In this document: one piece after another, positions 53,325 through 64,000 of the stretch | How the letters are laid out: every line of letters begins with the position of its first letter | Position numbering within the stretch: the first letter of the stretch is position 1 | Source: Patiria miniata | Lineage: Eukaryota > Echinodermata > Asteroidea > Valvatida > Asterinidae | Assembly: GCF_015706575.1 (NCBI RefSeq) | Contig: NW_024037070.1 | Location: 801,874-865,873 of the forward strand | Reading direction: 5' to 3' | DNA: 64,000 nucleotides | Program-made: the position numbers and the translations under genes | The notes under the pieces: generated by a model | The model's input: only the letters and a program-made list of their open reading frames with translations | Databases searched by the model: none | Told to the model about the DNA's origin: nothing

Positions 53325-55814
53325 ATGTTTAAAGCCTGATTACAAAAAATGACTGTAAAAAAAGGCTGCATTATGCCTGCAAAAATAGTCTGGCGCCATC
53401 TCATTCAACAGTTAAGAATTAGTGATATATGTTCAGGGATTTCAACAAAAATGGCAAACTTGTGAATAAGGCCCATGATGATGGCATCATCACAAGTCGT
53501 GTGATGTCACATTAAATGTGCATTTTTGGCTTTTCGGCAAAACCTTGCGGAAAAGCCTTTGTTTCTTTACTTTTTTTTTTTTTTTTTTTTTTTTACTATT
53601 TCATCTTTTTCTACCCCAAATGCCATAGACTTTGTACACATTTTTTTCCTCGTGAACAATTCGGGCATAAAACAAAGTCGTATGACAATGAAACTTAACA
53701 TGGTTATGAAGCACATAGCAAAGGTCGTTCGGGAAGATAGATGCAGTGGTGACATCATCATGGGACATGTGACGTCATCATGGGACATGTGACGTCATCA
53801 TGGGACATATGCCGTCATTGTAAACGTGCACACTTTCAGCCCCTATATCTCATGAACGGGAAGTCTGATTGGGTTGACACTTGGTATGTGTGTTTTAGAT
53901 AAAAATTGAGGTGACGTCATCATGACATCACCATGTGGTTTAAAATATATTTTTGAAGTTTTGGAGACATTTGCCATTATCTCACGAACGCAATATGCTA
54001 AAAATCAAAATTCTTTTTGTATTAGGTTTGTTAGGCAATAGGTATATCCACAACATTTTGAAAAATGTGTGACGTCACAATGACGTCATCAAAAATGCCA
54101 TTTTTAAAAACACATATAAGGGAATGTCCAATCGTCATGATCAACTTTTCCCTTCTATCTTTCTGGGGAAATACAAGACATCTATAACTCTTCAACATTC
54201 AAACACTGTGTTTATGTGTTGTTTGATGTTTGGGAATAAAAACAAATGGCCCAAACAGCGTTTAATATAGATTTTGTAACTAGTAGGTTTTTTGTAAATC
54301 TGTTGAATTTTTTTTAACAACAATGTTCGGTACGTTTTGTACACAAAAACTGGGAGCCAAGGATGACGTTCGGTATAGCCGAATGTTCGGTATAGTGGTG
54401 TTCGGTATAGCGGCGTTCCACTGTAGTACTAATAAACAAAATTTGAAATGACGTTGTAGATTTTTTTTACAATTTTTTTAAATATTAAGATTAAGATCAA
54501 GATAAAGATTATTTATTCGTCACGCATTAAAAAGAAAAATACATGAAAATTGTTTTTCTGATGTACAAGTTATTAAACACTAAAATTTTAAAAAGACATA
54601 TTAACGGACAACCAAAGAAACCCAACTGTATAACACAGCATCCACATACATACAATATACAAATAAATTCGATCCCATTGTAAGATACATGTATGTAAAA
54701 ACCCATATAAAAACACCAGGAATCCATAACATAATGTAAACTATCGGCAAAAGCTGGAATTGAATGTACTGACTGCACAAGGCAGAAAAGAATTCTTGAA
54801 ACGATTGGTTTTAGTGGCAATTTGGCGGACCCTCCCAGAATGATTAACAACAATAGATGAATTGAGTGGATGGGTTATGTCACCTTTGATCTGTTCAAAC
54901 TTTGCACGCATTGTGCCCTCCAGAATATCCCACACATCATTCAATTCGCAGCCAATGATCTTAGCAGCATTCTTTGTTACACGCTCATCTTTTTGCGGTC
55001 ACTCACATGAAGTAAATTAAACCAAACAACACAACAGAAAGTAATGACGGATTGGATAGTACTTTGATAAAATAACTTTAAAATTGTTTCATCTATCCTC
55101 AAAAATTAGAGTTTCCTATAAAGGAAATACATTCTTTGATTGGCCTTTTTGAATATGTTCGCCGTGTTAGAATTCCAGTTCAACCGATTGTCAATACATG
55201 AACCTAAGTATTTGTATTCAGTCACAATATCCACAGTTTCGTCATTAATTACAATTGGCTCAATCTGATTTCTGTCCCTGCAAAAATCAAATACAATTTC
55301 TTTTGTTTTCTTCACATTAAGAACTAAGGAATTATGTTCACACCATTGAAGTAGTTTCAGAACTTCATTCCTGTAGGCTGTTTCGTTCATTAAAAATCGT
55401 CCCAGACAAAGCAGTATCATCTGCATATTTGTTCAGAGCACAAAAGTCGCTCCCTAAGATATAATCACTGGTGTACAGAGAAAATAAAACACACCCACGA
55501 TTTTATTCTGCTTACAAAATTTAACACTTTTAATGGAATTTCAACAGTTATTATTTTTAATTTGTTCTCTATCTATAGGGTTTGAACATGTTTTTTTTTT
55601 CCCCAACCATACCCTCTGGCACTTTCCCATGTCTGATTGACTTAAGGCTTGGCAGACATTTAGACCACCATCCGAAGATGGTTCGCTACAATTGTGTCAC
55701 ATCACGTCATACAAAAGGTGCATTTTTCCAGTTGCTATATCTTCCAAAGTACACATCCGATTGGGTTGAAAAATGGTATGTCCATAGACAGGGATGTGGA
55801 ATAGATGAAAATTG
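53325..55814 (-). repeat. Right arm of large inverted duplication (2,490 bp)
   Basis: Reverse complement of 45,898-48,389, including the LINE RT fragment (about 54,480-55,462), MITE-like segment, CRE modules and hairpin (53,528-53,557). Its T-run at 53,572-53,594 is longer than the matching A-run on the left, as expected from homopolymer slippage. Confidence 0.92.
54480..55462 (-). mobile_element. LINE RT fragment (YADD), right arm copy
   Basis: Mirror of 46,250-47,235 with very few coding differences (for example YKYLGSCIDN here, YKYLGTCIDN there). The same frameshifts are shared, so the fragment was already broken when the arm was duplicated. Confidence 0.85.
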
Positions 55815-56049
55815 AAGTGACATCATGATGATGTCAACACAAGTCATTTTCAAATGTCTATATCCAAAGAATGGTATGTCCATTGGTTTGGTTTTAATTT
55901 GGTAGGGACCTTACCTGGGATGGGGTACGTTATAGATGAAATAAGTGGCGTCATTATACAGTACAATGCAACTGAAAGTTAACCCGGCAGTGGGAAATTC
56001 TGTCACACTTTTTCTCTTCCCAGGAAACACATTTTTATTTCACAAAGTA

Positions 56050-56340
56050 TGAAAATGTCTTCCCACATTGGAAAAATATTTTCACACCTTTTTACGCAAG
56101 TGGGAAATATTTTCACACCGTTTCACACAAGTGGGAAAATATTTTCACACCTTTTCATACAAGTGGGAAAATATTTTCACACCGTTTCACACAAGTGTGA
56201 AAATATTTTCAAACCTTTTCACACAAGTGGAAAATATTTTCACACCTTTTCACAGAAGTGGGAAAATATTTACACCTTTTTCACACAAGTGGGAAAATAT
56301 TTTCACACCCTTTTCACACAGGTGGGAAACATTTTCATGA
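56050..56340 (+). repeat. Tandem repeat, about 34-bp unit, 8-9 copies
   Basis: The unit reads approximately AAGTGGGAAAATATTTTCACACC followed by TTTTCACAC, with substitutions among copies. AATATT lies at the centre of GAAAATATTTTC, a palindrome in each unit. Translation in all frames is a by-product of the repeat. Confidence 0.9.
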
Positions 56341-56638
56341 AAGCGGAAATGCCAATGCGAAAGGGGAACTCGAATTCCTGTCACAAACTTTCCCATTCCC
56401 ATTCACAGTGTTAACGTCTTCAAACGGACAAAAATTTTAGTATTCTCTTGTTCTAGCAAACAAATCATGCTTTAATCTTAATTCACTTTGTAAGATGTTT
56501 GTCAAAGATTGTCAAAAAAATGTGTGCTGCATGACAATAAACCACTCAAGTTGTGTAACAATGTGTAGTAAATCTTTCTTTCATGTTGTTTGTCAATATC
56601 AACGCACCACGCTCGGGTTTTTTTCGATGTGCGACATG

Positions 56639-56911
56639 CATGGGCATCGCCAGGATTTTTTCTAGAGGGGGGCAAAAAATTTTTTTTGCAAAAAAATGCT
56701 TGTTTTTCTCAACACATTCACGATTTATCAGTTTTAGAGGGGGGCAGGGACATTTTGCCCCCCCCCCAACTCATTAAATTTACACCACTTTATCTTCGCG
56801 CCTCTTTTTCTTTTTTCTTTTTCTTTTTTTTTCTTCCTTTTTTTTTGGGGGGGCTTTTCCAGGGGGGGGGGGGCAAGTGCCCCCCCTTGCCCCCCCCTCG
56901 CGACGCCCATG
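56639..56911. mobile_element. hAT-like MITE, 273 bp, second copy
   Basis: Same ends and interior as 37,311-37,589 (CATGGGCATCGCC...GCGACGCCCATG). Flanks GCGACATG and GCGACACG agree at 7 of 8 bases, consistent with an older 8-bp duplication. Confidence 0.85.
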
Positions 56912-58758
56912 GCGACACGGTCGCATGGCCGGTCCTATTTAATAGATAGATGGTGCACCACTTGCAACTGGGCTATCTCGTGTGCATCCTCAGCAGTTTC
57001 TAATGCGGTCACATGGCCACAGCAAAGAGCTATTGATTGGACTGCTGACATGCGGGCCACAATTGGGCCAGTGGTAGTGCTTGGGCTTACTCAAAAGCCA
57101 GGACTTGTTGCAGTTACGTGCTGGATGTCCAATTACAATGCTGCATGCAAGCTGCATCCCCACGTGAAAAGACCAAGTCCGTTGGGCAGTAATGAGTCAT
57201 GACAAAAGTTTTGGGATGTTGCTTATACGTTTCTTTGTGACTGTTTGGCAACGTTTGCTATGGACTGGCCAAACAAAAGTTTGAGTTAAACATACCGGTA
57301 CCGGTACCAGTGCAGGTATTTTGAAGTACAGGGATATCAGGTGAGGATCCTGGGGGGGGGATCCCCTGCTACGACATCCCCCCAAAAATATACTGGTAAT
57401 AAAGTCTGCCTGTGAACAAAATTAGTCTATGTAATAGACCACGGTGAAATAAGTCTATTTAATAGACCACGGCGAATGCGTGAACAGATTCGCCGATTAA
57501 TTAGGCAAGACTCCGCCTCTTGACCTCCTAGATTTTGACCAATCAGCGGCCACTCTCTATATAGTGGTGTTCCCTAACGTGGCACACTCCAACGTTTACC
57601 CCAACTTTCCACATCAGTGTCGCCAAACTTCTTTGTTGACAAACTTCAATTTCATTCAGTAAAATACTGGTACTTTTAGCCTATTAATGCTTGCTATTTA
57701 TAACCTCTGTGAATAATTTCGATGTCATGAAATTTTATCCGAAGTTCAAAAATGGTGGCATCCAAAAATTGGGCACAAATCGGCTGAGTGTTCCACAACG
57801 TAGCGCGCTTGAAAAAATCTCCGAAAATCGAAATAAACATTTAAGAATTTCTGTAAATGTATTCTGATAAACCATATTTATGTCTACTTTCACACCCAAC
57901 TAGAAGTTTGTCAGAAAATTATTTTCTAATTTTTGGGGACATTTTCAAAGGGTTCACTGTGCACTTCAAAATAAAATTGGAAAATCACGCCGAAATAAAT
58001 TTTTCTTCTAACTTTGTAACGGGTAGATAAACTCGTTATTTATGAACCGGAGTGTTAAGAACTTGATGAAATTTCAGTTTCTGTGAAATTTCAGTTAAAA
58101 CTTTTGCTCTAGCTAGGCCCTACAGGCGAAAAATAAACATGCGCCATGTTAGGGGCCACGCCATGTTAGGGTACACCAACAATATCGGGTCTTCAGTCAG
58201 TCACCCGTTGCGTGTCGTACATAATGGTTACAAAAAATGTCTCACGTGCTCTGTATCATTTTACGCGATATCGTGCCCAGCTGTTGTTGTATTACAAAAC
58301 AGTGCATTCGAATTGACCAATCATTGACCAATTTAGGAATGAAATGACATCACAATTAAGTAAAGTCGACTCCGATTGGCTGGCGCGTGGCTTGCATTTA
58401 TCTGCATGTCTAGACATATCAGACGATATACAGGAGGCTTGCTCCGTGGATAGCGGGTGATACTCAGACTAGTTGGGTTAGGGGGTATTTGTACACTATT
58501 TTGTAATATAGTTTGAGTAATTGATTTGAACAGCGCCCCCATTTAAAATATGCTAAGACCCCCCCCCCCTCGAGATAAACAGAGTTTTTAGGTATTTGGG
58601 TTTAATGTGTAACACAAAAAAATATCTAGTGATATTTTAATTACTTAAATGACACTTTAAATCATTTAAATAACCATGATGACAGATGACAGAAGTGCAT
58701 TCAACATTAATGTGTACGAGGTTTCATCAAATAATTATAATATAAAGTTGTAGCCCAC
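56912..58758 (-). other. Centriolin intron, mostly unannotated
   Basis: Two identical-stem hairpins (GTCTAT-GTA-ATAGAC at 57,425-57,439 and GTCTAT-TTA-ATAGAC at 57,453-57,467), each followed by CACGG, occur 28 bp apart. No gene was recognised. The word 'catgttaggg' is repeated near 58,144-58,172. Confidence 0.45.
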
Positions 58759-59104
58759 CTTTTGTTCCTGGTACAATGCCAACTTGCTGCTGTACTTCTG
58801 TAGTTCCAAATGTTTGGGCATTAGCCAGCAGAACAGGGACATGTACATAACTTGTCTGGGTATCTGCAGCCTGTTGTTGTCCATATGTGTTACCAACTGG
58901 TTGCATCATTGAAGCAACACTGGATAATATCCTACCAGGCCTTGTATGTCCAGAGGATTGCGGGAATTCTTGCTGTTGATCTGTTGGTTGGTTTGTTGGG
59001 AAGTCTTGAACTGTGTTATGGGTAGAGGCTGGTGATAGGTATTGCTGATATGTACGGATGGGTGAAGTTTGGGATTGCAAATGGTCCGCAGCTTTTCCTG
59101 TAGG
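58759..59104 (-). CDS. CNTRL: Centriolin exon: Gln/Pro/Thr-rich linker
   Basis: 346-nt exon; acceptor with a long pyrimidine-rich tract ending ctattgcag, donor AAAAG|GTGGGC. It starts in phase 0 (PTGKAADHLQSQTSPIRTYQ) and ends one nucleotide into a Gly codon completed by the exon at 44,610, residues 1-115 of those seen. It is rich in Gln, Thr, Pro and Ser, with no predicted coiled coil or domain. Placement in centriolin rests on phase match, strand and the disordered linker preceding NVHEHH, rather than on sequence similarity. The donor is weaker than the others. Confidence 0.7.
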
Positions 59105-59669
59105 CTGCAATAGAACAGTGCAATAAGAATAGTTTACAGAAGGGATTTTAATTCCATTTGTTTTTACGGACCTGTATTTTGCTACACCACATCCAGACTT
59201 TGTTTTTTTTACCAAAAAGTAGTTAGCAACGTATGGGTGTGACTCGCGGGGCACTGTCAGTGCCACCCTGATCTCACAGCCCATTAGATGGTTCTGTGGG
59301 AGCCCAAAACATGGCAGGAAGAGGCGCGGTAGGCAAGCTATGTCCTATGTGGGGGTACTGAAGAAAGATGATGATGATGAAAGTATGGGTGGCATATGCC
59401 ATAATTGCAAAAATAAAGGAACAACTCATAACAGAGATTTTATTAAACAACATACCATTTAATAATCTGACGCCTACTATGGATAATTCCACACTTGTGG
59501 TCACCCATATACAAAGAAACTGAGTAATAACAATGAAAATTTGTTTTGTTTTAGAGATGGGAAGAAAGTTCCATTGATACTAAGCATGGATTTTGGATCC
59601 AGAATTTCGTTAGATGAGGGGCATACCCAAAATGGGGTTTGCAAGCGAACTGAGCAATGTATAGACCTC
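59105..59669 (-). other. Centriolin intron, nothing recognised
   Basis: The open frame runs on upstream of 59,104 without stops to 59,284, but the strong acceptor at 59,104 makes this intronic. Confidence 0.45.
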
Positions 59670-59890
59670 GGGGAATTGTAAGGTCAGAGAATCAGTCTAG
59701 CAGGCTTGTACTCCTTCACAGGTGTGTAATCAATTGCAAACAAAATGCGGAATAAAAAAAAACAGCTTTCTCCAATGCTGGTCGGCCAACCAACGTTGGA
59801 AAAATACAATTTTTCTTGAAAATGTCAGCACACCAGCAGCTACGATTTAACAGGATGCTTTAGACTGCCATTCCCTAACAATCCAGTGAG
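59670..59890 (-). repeat. Diverged copy of the palindrome repeat at 12.2 kb
   Basis: Reverse complement of parts of 12,241-12,520. The central palindrome is now imperfect (CCAATGCTGGTCGGCCAACC...). Confidence 0.65.
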
Positions 59891-60314
59891 ATATTTTGTG
59901 ATAATGTGATCGTTTCATTTTTTTATGTTTGTAAATGTTGTATCTTCCCTTTAAAGTGGGGGCAAAGCACTTTTGAAGCCATCTCATTTTGAGCAAACGG
60001 CAAGTGATTTAGTAAATATTTTTGCCAGGGGGTGCTGGAACCGATATTCCAACCTGGGTTAAATAATAGCAAAGATGCATTTTTCAAGGACTGACACATG
60101 CGAGCGCAGATCACAAAGCCCTTTGGCGTGGGGTCTGGGCCCATTATTAATTATGACAATTATAGTAATAACTATTGCCTATATGTCTGCCTGTCCGAAA
60201 CAATCAGACACAGAGGCATAGTGAGCGTTGGGTAAGGGAGGTATTTGCACATTTGTTTTGGTCCGATAGTGTGCATTATTGTGTGATGTGAATACCCCCT
60301 CCACACACATACAC
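59891..60314 (-). other. Intron, nothing recognised
   Basis: No features seen before the MITE at 60,315. Confidence 0.4.
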
Positions 60315-60513
60315 GTTTGTTTAGGTGTAAATCAAGGATTTTCTTTTGTTCCTCTTCCCTTTTCCTTTGTTTATACTCTTAACTTTTTGACAACATCTCT
60401 CATTTGTTTTGTACAAGTTTCTAATCGAGGTCATCCTCGATTTGGTTCCTGTCCTCAATTCACCGATGATGTTGCACATGTATGTGTGTCCTCGAATTAC
60501 ACCATAAACAAAC
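60315..60513. mobile_element. 'GTGTAAATC-AGGA' TIR element, cleanest copy, 199 bp
   Basis: Ends GTTTGTTTAGGTGTAAATC...GAATTACACCATAAACAAAC, inverted with a few mismatches and set in CA-rich flanks. The interior has inverted words 'cgaggtcatcctcg'. Related copies at 21,970 and 45,151. Confidence 0.75.
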
Positions 60514-61702
60514 CCACACACACTTTTCATTTCTACGGAGGTCGAGTGTCCGGAGAAAAAACCTGTCCACATTTCAGCACTGATTTGCAAAAGCCCTTTT
60601 CACGAACGTTTTACAATAAAAATGAACTTAGGTCACTTGGACATAAAAAAAACTCTCAGGCCTGTACCCCCCCCCCTTGGATCTGCCCCTGATCTGCCCC
60701 TTTTATGTCCATTTTATCCGTTTTATTTCGGAAAACTGATTTGCTCATTTTGTAGGACATAATTTGTAAATTGTTGTAAGGCTGCTTTCTGTTGGTTACT
60801 ATGCATACCTCAATGTTTCAGCAACATTAAAAGTTTAGTTTATCAATGATTACTATATGAGCAGAAGAAAATGCTTGAACATTTCATTTAATTACCCACT
60901 GAATTCAATTTGAAATCAGTGTTATTGAATCAAAGTAAAAACTAAAACAGAAGAGCAACATTGCAACTGTCCTTAGCCTAGTTTTTAGCCTTGTCAGCAC
61001 TATGAAAATCTAAGTTTCTCCCTCCCCCATTTTTGGGGGCATGTAATTTGCAGTTTGCCCTTCATTTTTGATTTATCCTGATTTTTTTTCATGGTTTTGA
61101 GTCTTAAATGTTTGATGTCAGCTTAAGGTCAACTTTACTAATTCAATACTGCTGAATCTGAATCTGTTTGTTCACATTGGCCCAAACTGCACATTAACGT
61201 TATGAGGACATTATTTTCTTCTTATTATTTTGCCCATTTTTGGTCAAAAATAGTATTGTTGCCATAACTTCTATGTTTTAAGTTCAAATGTTTTCAAATT
61301 TGACACAACAGATAAAAAGGAAGTCAGCAGGAACAATATAAGTCATTATTTAACGCACAACACGGTGCTTGAAGTTTATTTTTGTAGAATCGATCCTTTT
61401 ATATTAAAACATGAGCATGATGAGATTTTGACGTGGCGTTACTTATAAGGATTTTATGTACGCACCTCTGCCGTCCCTGTACAATACAAATCAATCACAA
61501 GTAGATAACAAGTCATTCAGTTTCAAGTAAATAACTTGAAGTGACACATTTTTTCCTCATTTCTTTACCAAGAATACATGTTTTTTGGGCGGTAAAACTG
61601 GGCTTCCAGAATCCAAATCGAAAAGGCATCGCGCAGTCTTGAAAAAAAAATGTTTTACTTGATGTGTAGAAGATATGAGGCGCGCAGTTTCCTCTGAATA
61701 GC
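60514..61702 (-). other. Intron, partial MITE end then nothing
   Basis: 60,535-60,600 ('gtgtccggagaaaaaacctg...catttcagca') is related to 9,018-9,062 and 63,766-63,806, i.e. a shared hAT-like end. The remainder is AT-rich without signal. Confidence 0.4.
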
Positions 61703-62220
61703 CAGGGTTCAAAATTAGTGGTAGCCCGCTAGCCAAATGCTAGTCAAAACAGAGGCGGGCTAGTCAAACTATTCTTTAAGTAGCCCAGCTGGCGAGTCAA
61801 AAAATTATTGGGATATGTATTTGTACAAAACTGTTTTAAAGGGTTAAAGTATTAAACCTGTTTATCAAAAACACTGAAAAATTGCCTCGGAATAGATGAG
61901 AAATCAGTCGGTAATAGGTAAACAACGAATGTTACTTACGACCTTTTATCATTCCTAGGTTGCCTTGTTGGATCACGTTTGTTTCACATCACATACTTGC
62001 GTGAGAACGAAAATGATAACGATTATTTCATAAATGTTCATGCTTGAACGAGTGATGGAGTTCCATGAGTCCTCACGGAAGTTTTCGGAAGAGAGAGGTC
62101 AATTTTTTGCACGATATTTCTCTTTTGAGTCATGCGATTTTTCAGCTTCACTAAATTCCGAGGGGGATTTTCTTAAGAAATCAATGTACCAAAACTAATT
62201 TCAAAAATTCCCATAGCTAC
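61703..62220 (-). repeat. Dispersed repeat, inverted partner of 15.3-16.1 kb
   Basis: It begins CAGGGTTCAAAATTAG and carries 'gctagtcaaaacag...gcgggctagtcaaactattc' and later 'ctcacggaagttttcgga', each the complement of blocks in 15,284-16,095. The middle differs in length. Confidence 0.6.
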
Positions 62221-62333
62221 ACCGCTGTAGGGGGGGGGCCTACAATTCATTCATATTAAATTTTCTCGGGGTATGTTCCACTCTCCCTGGTGCTGCAGCT
62301 TATGCCATGGCAACTGCAGTGTACAGTAGAACG

Positions 62334-62496
62334 CCGTTATAACGAACACCATTGGGCCATAAAAAATGTTCCTTATAGTGGTCATTCGTTATGGGGATTG
62401 TGCGTAATAATATAATTAACCTTTTTGGGAGCCAAAGGGGATGTTTGTTATAGCCAAATGTTCGTTAAAGCGATGTTCGTTATAGTGGCCTTCCAG
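62334..62496. mobile_element. pogo/Tigger-like MITE, about 163 bp
   Basis: The left end CAGTAGAACGCCGTTATAAC follows TA. The right end is a diverged inverse (GTTCGTTATAGTGGCCTTCCAG). Repeated 'gttcgttat' words inside. Related to 14,438 and 47,291. Confidence 0.6.
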
Positions 62497-64000
62497 ATAA
62501 TTGAGATTGATAATTAAACTCTGTTATTTCCAGTAACAGTAGACTAGAGAATTAAATTTTTTAAATTTTTTAAGTTTGCCCAGTTCAAACACTCGGGGGG
62601 CCGCAGAACTGGAGGGGATACTTGCCCCCCCCCCCCTCGATCCCCCGATTTACCCAAGTGCCCCTCTTAAATGGGCCCCCCTCTAGCATAAATGTGCCCC
62701 TTGGAGATGAAATCAAATCTGGCCGTATAATTTCTGATAGTTTGTTTTCAGTAACCACTTCCCAAAATGGTACAGAGAGTTCTGATTAGGCTTGAGCTGT
62801 TCCAATCTTCCTGGAGCCGTTCCCAAAAAAGAACCGGTTCTGAGTCGGAACTGGCTCTCAGAAAATTCAATGAAAAACATAAGCTCTGGAAATCACATGT
62901 AAACAATAACTGTGTCACCTTGTGAGGCTGTGCTCCGTGGATTTCGATGTGCAATACACTGTACATTCTACTATGTATTTGTTTTCAAACAGTGTCTTTT
63001 TCCTGTGAAACTGCAAGATTTATTACTTTATATGCTCTGTTCTTTCCCATGATTAATATTTACCGCGACGACACTGTCATGCAGCCGAGAATAACGATTC
63101 ACTGCACAGCACAAGCACACGCTACATATACACTGGTACCTTGCTTTCAATGAACACGTGGAACCGGTCGAGTGCTGGAATCGGCTCCGACGGAGCCGGC
63201 CGGCCCCGTGTACAAATTTACCCCGGCTGATTCGAACGAGTCATGGGCGGTCCGCTTATATATCTAGCAGGTATGGCAGGCTATTTTTCACCATGTGCGC
63301 CGATATCAAAAAGAAGTTTTAGAAATGAAGCATAGGAATAATTCATTTTCATGCAACTGTACATTCGAGACTCATATGGAGCTGGGGATTTTTTTACATG
63401 TACCCCGGCCAATGGCTCGCAAAATCCGAATCGCAAACAGCGCTGAACCCAGTGGTGCGCACTACGGGTACGGGTCCGTGCGTAGAGCCGATTCCTGCGG
63501 CACGCATCGGAGCCGGGGCCATCAGAGCCGATTCCAGCACTCAGAGCCGGTTTTCAAAAAAATTGGACTCGCGGTTCCAGTTCTCGTATTGGAACTGGGT
63601 AGAACCAAGGGAACCTCGCAATACTAGTTCTGATATGAACGACGAATATGAAAACCAACCAAGCCCCTCTAAACCCTTACAATGCGCCCTGAAAATGGGC
63701 ACACAATGCGTACTTTGCATAATGGCCGGTTTTGAAGAGCACCCCCGCCCCCATTTGATTTTACGGAGGCCAAGTGTCCAGTGACAAAAAAACGTGTCAA
63801 CATTTCTGCATGAATGTGGCCCCCCCCCCCCCAAATGCTGGGTACACTACTGCACCGATGGAAGATGCCTTTTACTGAGCAAGTGCCCCTTTTCAGTGAT
63901 GCGCCCCCCCCCCCCCCGCCCCTCCCTCCCCCCCCCCCCCCCCCAGGTTGAAAACCATTCCGCCACCATTGCAAACACTAATTTGGGACCTGCTAAGAGT
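62497..64000 (-). other. Intron/flank with C-runs and inverted Glu-like words, no gene
   Basis: Related inverted segments near 62,795-62,865 ('gaaccggttctgagtcgg') and 63,540-63,600 ('cagagccggttttc...ggttccagtt') suggest a decayed TIR element. Long C-runs occur at 62,625 and 63,820-63,945. No upstream centriolin exon was identified. Confidence 0.4.

Noticed and set aside
58727-59284. Single 185-codon open frame as one exon or an independent gene
   Set aside because: A strong acceptor at 59,104 and a donor at 58,759 match the phase of the next centriolin exon. The part above 59,104 lacks linker-like composition.

Overview
The window is animal nuclear DNA. I see no bacterial gene organisation. 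Instead there is one spliced gene, spread over more than 50 kb on the minus strand, whose introns are packed with transposable elements. The gene is centriolin (CNTRL, a mother-centriole/midbody coiled-coil protein). I could place eight consecutive internal exons, running from 59,104 down to 6,448. Every junction is AG/GT, all reading phases agree, and together they give 511 codons. They cover the Pro/Gln/Thr-rich linker and the start of the long C-terminal coiled coil. Both ends of the gene lie outside the window. The transposon mix (DIRS, Penelope, Gypsy, CR1/L2-like LINEs, hAT and piggyBac MITEs, Helitron-like repeats, a tRNA-derived SINE) and occasional 'aggcctac' and 'tacatgtaca' words suggest a marine invertebrate, probably a deuterostome (echinoderm, hemichordate or cephalochordate). 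The species cannot be read from the sequence.

Layout. 1-6,113: nested non-coding repeats very rich in the CRE palindrome TGACGTCA. 6,448-17,868: four centriolin exons, with a hAT MITE, a long-TIR element, a LINE 3' end and other inverted repeats between them. 18,072-21,833: more CRE-rich repeats, inverted. 23,366-28,913: a DIRS-type tyrosine-recombinase retrotransposon with its terminal and internal complementary repeats, but broken genes. 29,000-31,413: a CRE-type element containing a CAACAT minisatellite and a large near-perfect hairpin. 31,650-31,906: two very short centriolin exons. 32,281-37,714: a decayed Gypsy element carrying three later insertions. 39,370-43,090: a second Gypsy split by a Penelope-like element that has hammerhead-ribozyme-like motifs at both ends. 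44,288-44,610: a centriolin exon. 45,898-55,814: an inverted duplication with two 2.49-kb arms around a 4.9-kb spacer. 56,050-58,758: a tandem repeat and a MITE. 58,759-59,104: a centriolin exon. 59,105-64,000: intron with MITEs and dispersed repeats.

The observation I rate highest concerns the CRE-rich repeats. Several copies share one terminal plan: a perfect hairpin at one end, and a single copy of the same hairpin arm near the other end, followed by a small stem-loop and CTAG beside T. The arm sequence differs between copies (GCGAAAAAGCC, GCGGAAAAGCC, GCCCAACACC, GAGTGGTCGGG), yet the two ends of one copy match. This resembles the asymmetric terminal repeats and 3' stem-loop of Helitron-like (Helentron/Helitron2) elements, but the copy-specific arm and the dense paired CRE sites look distinctive.
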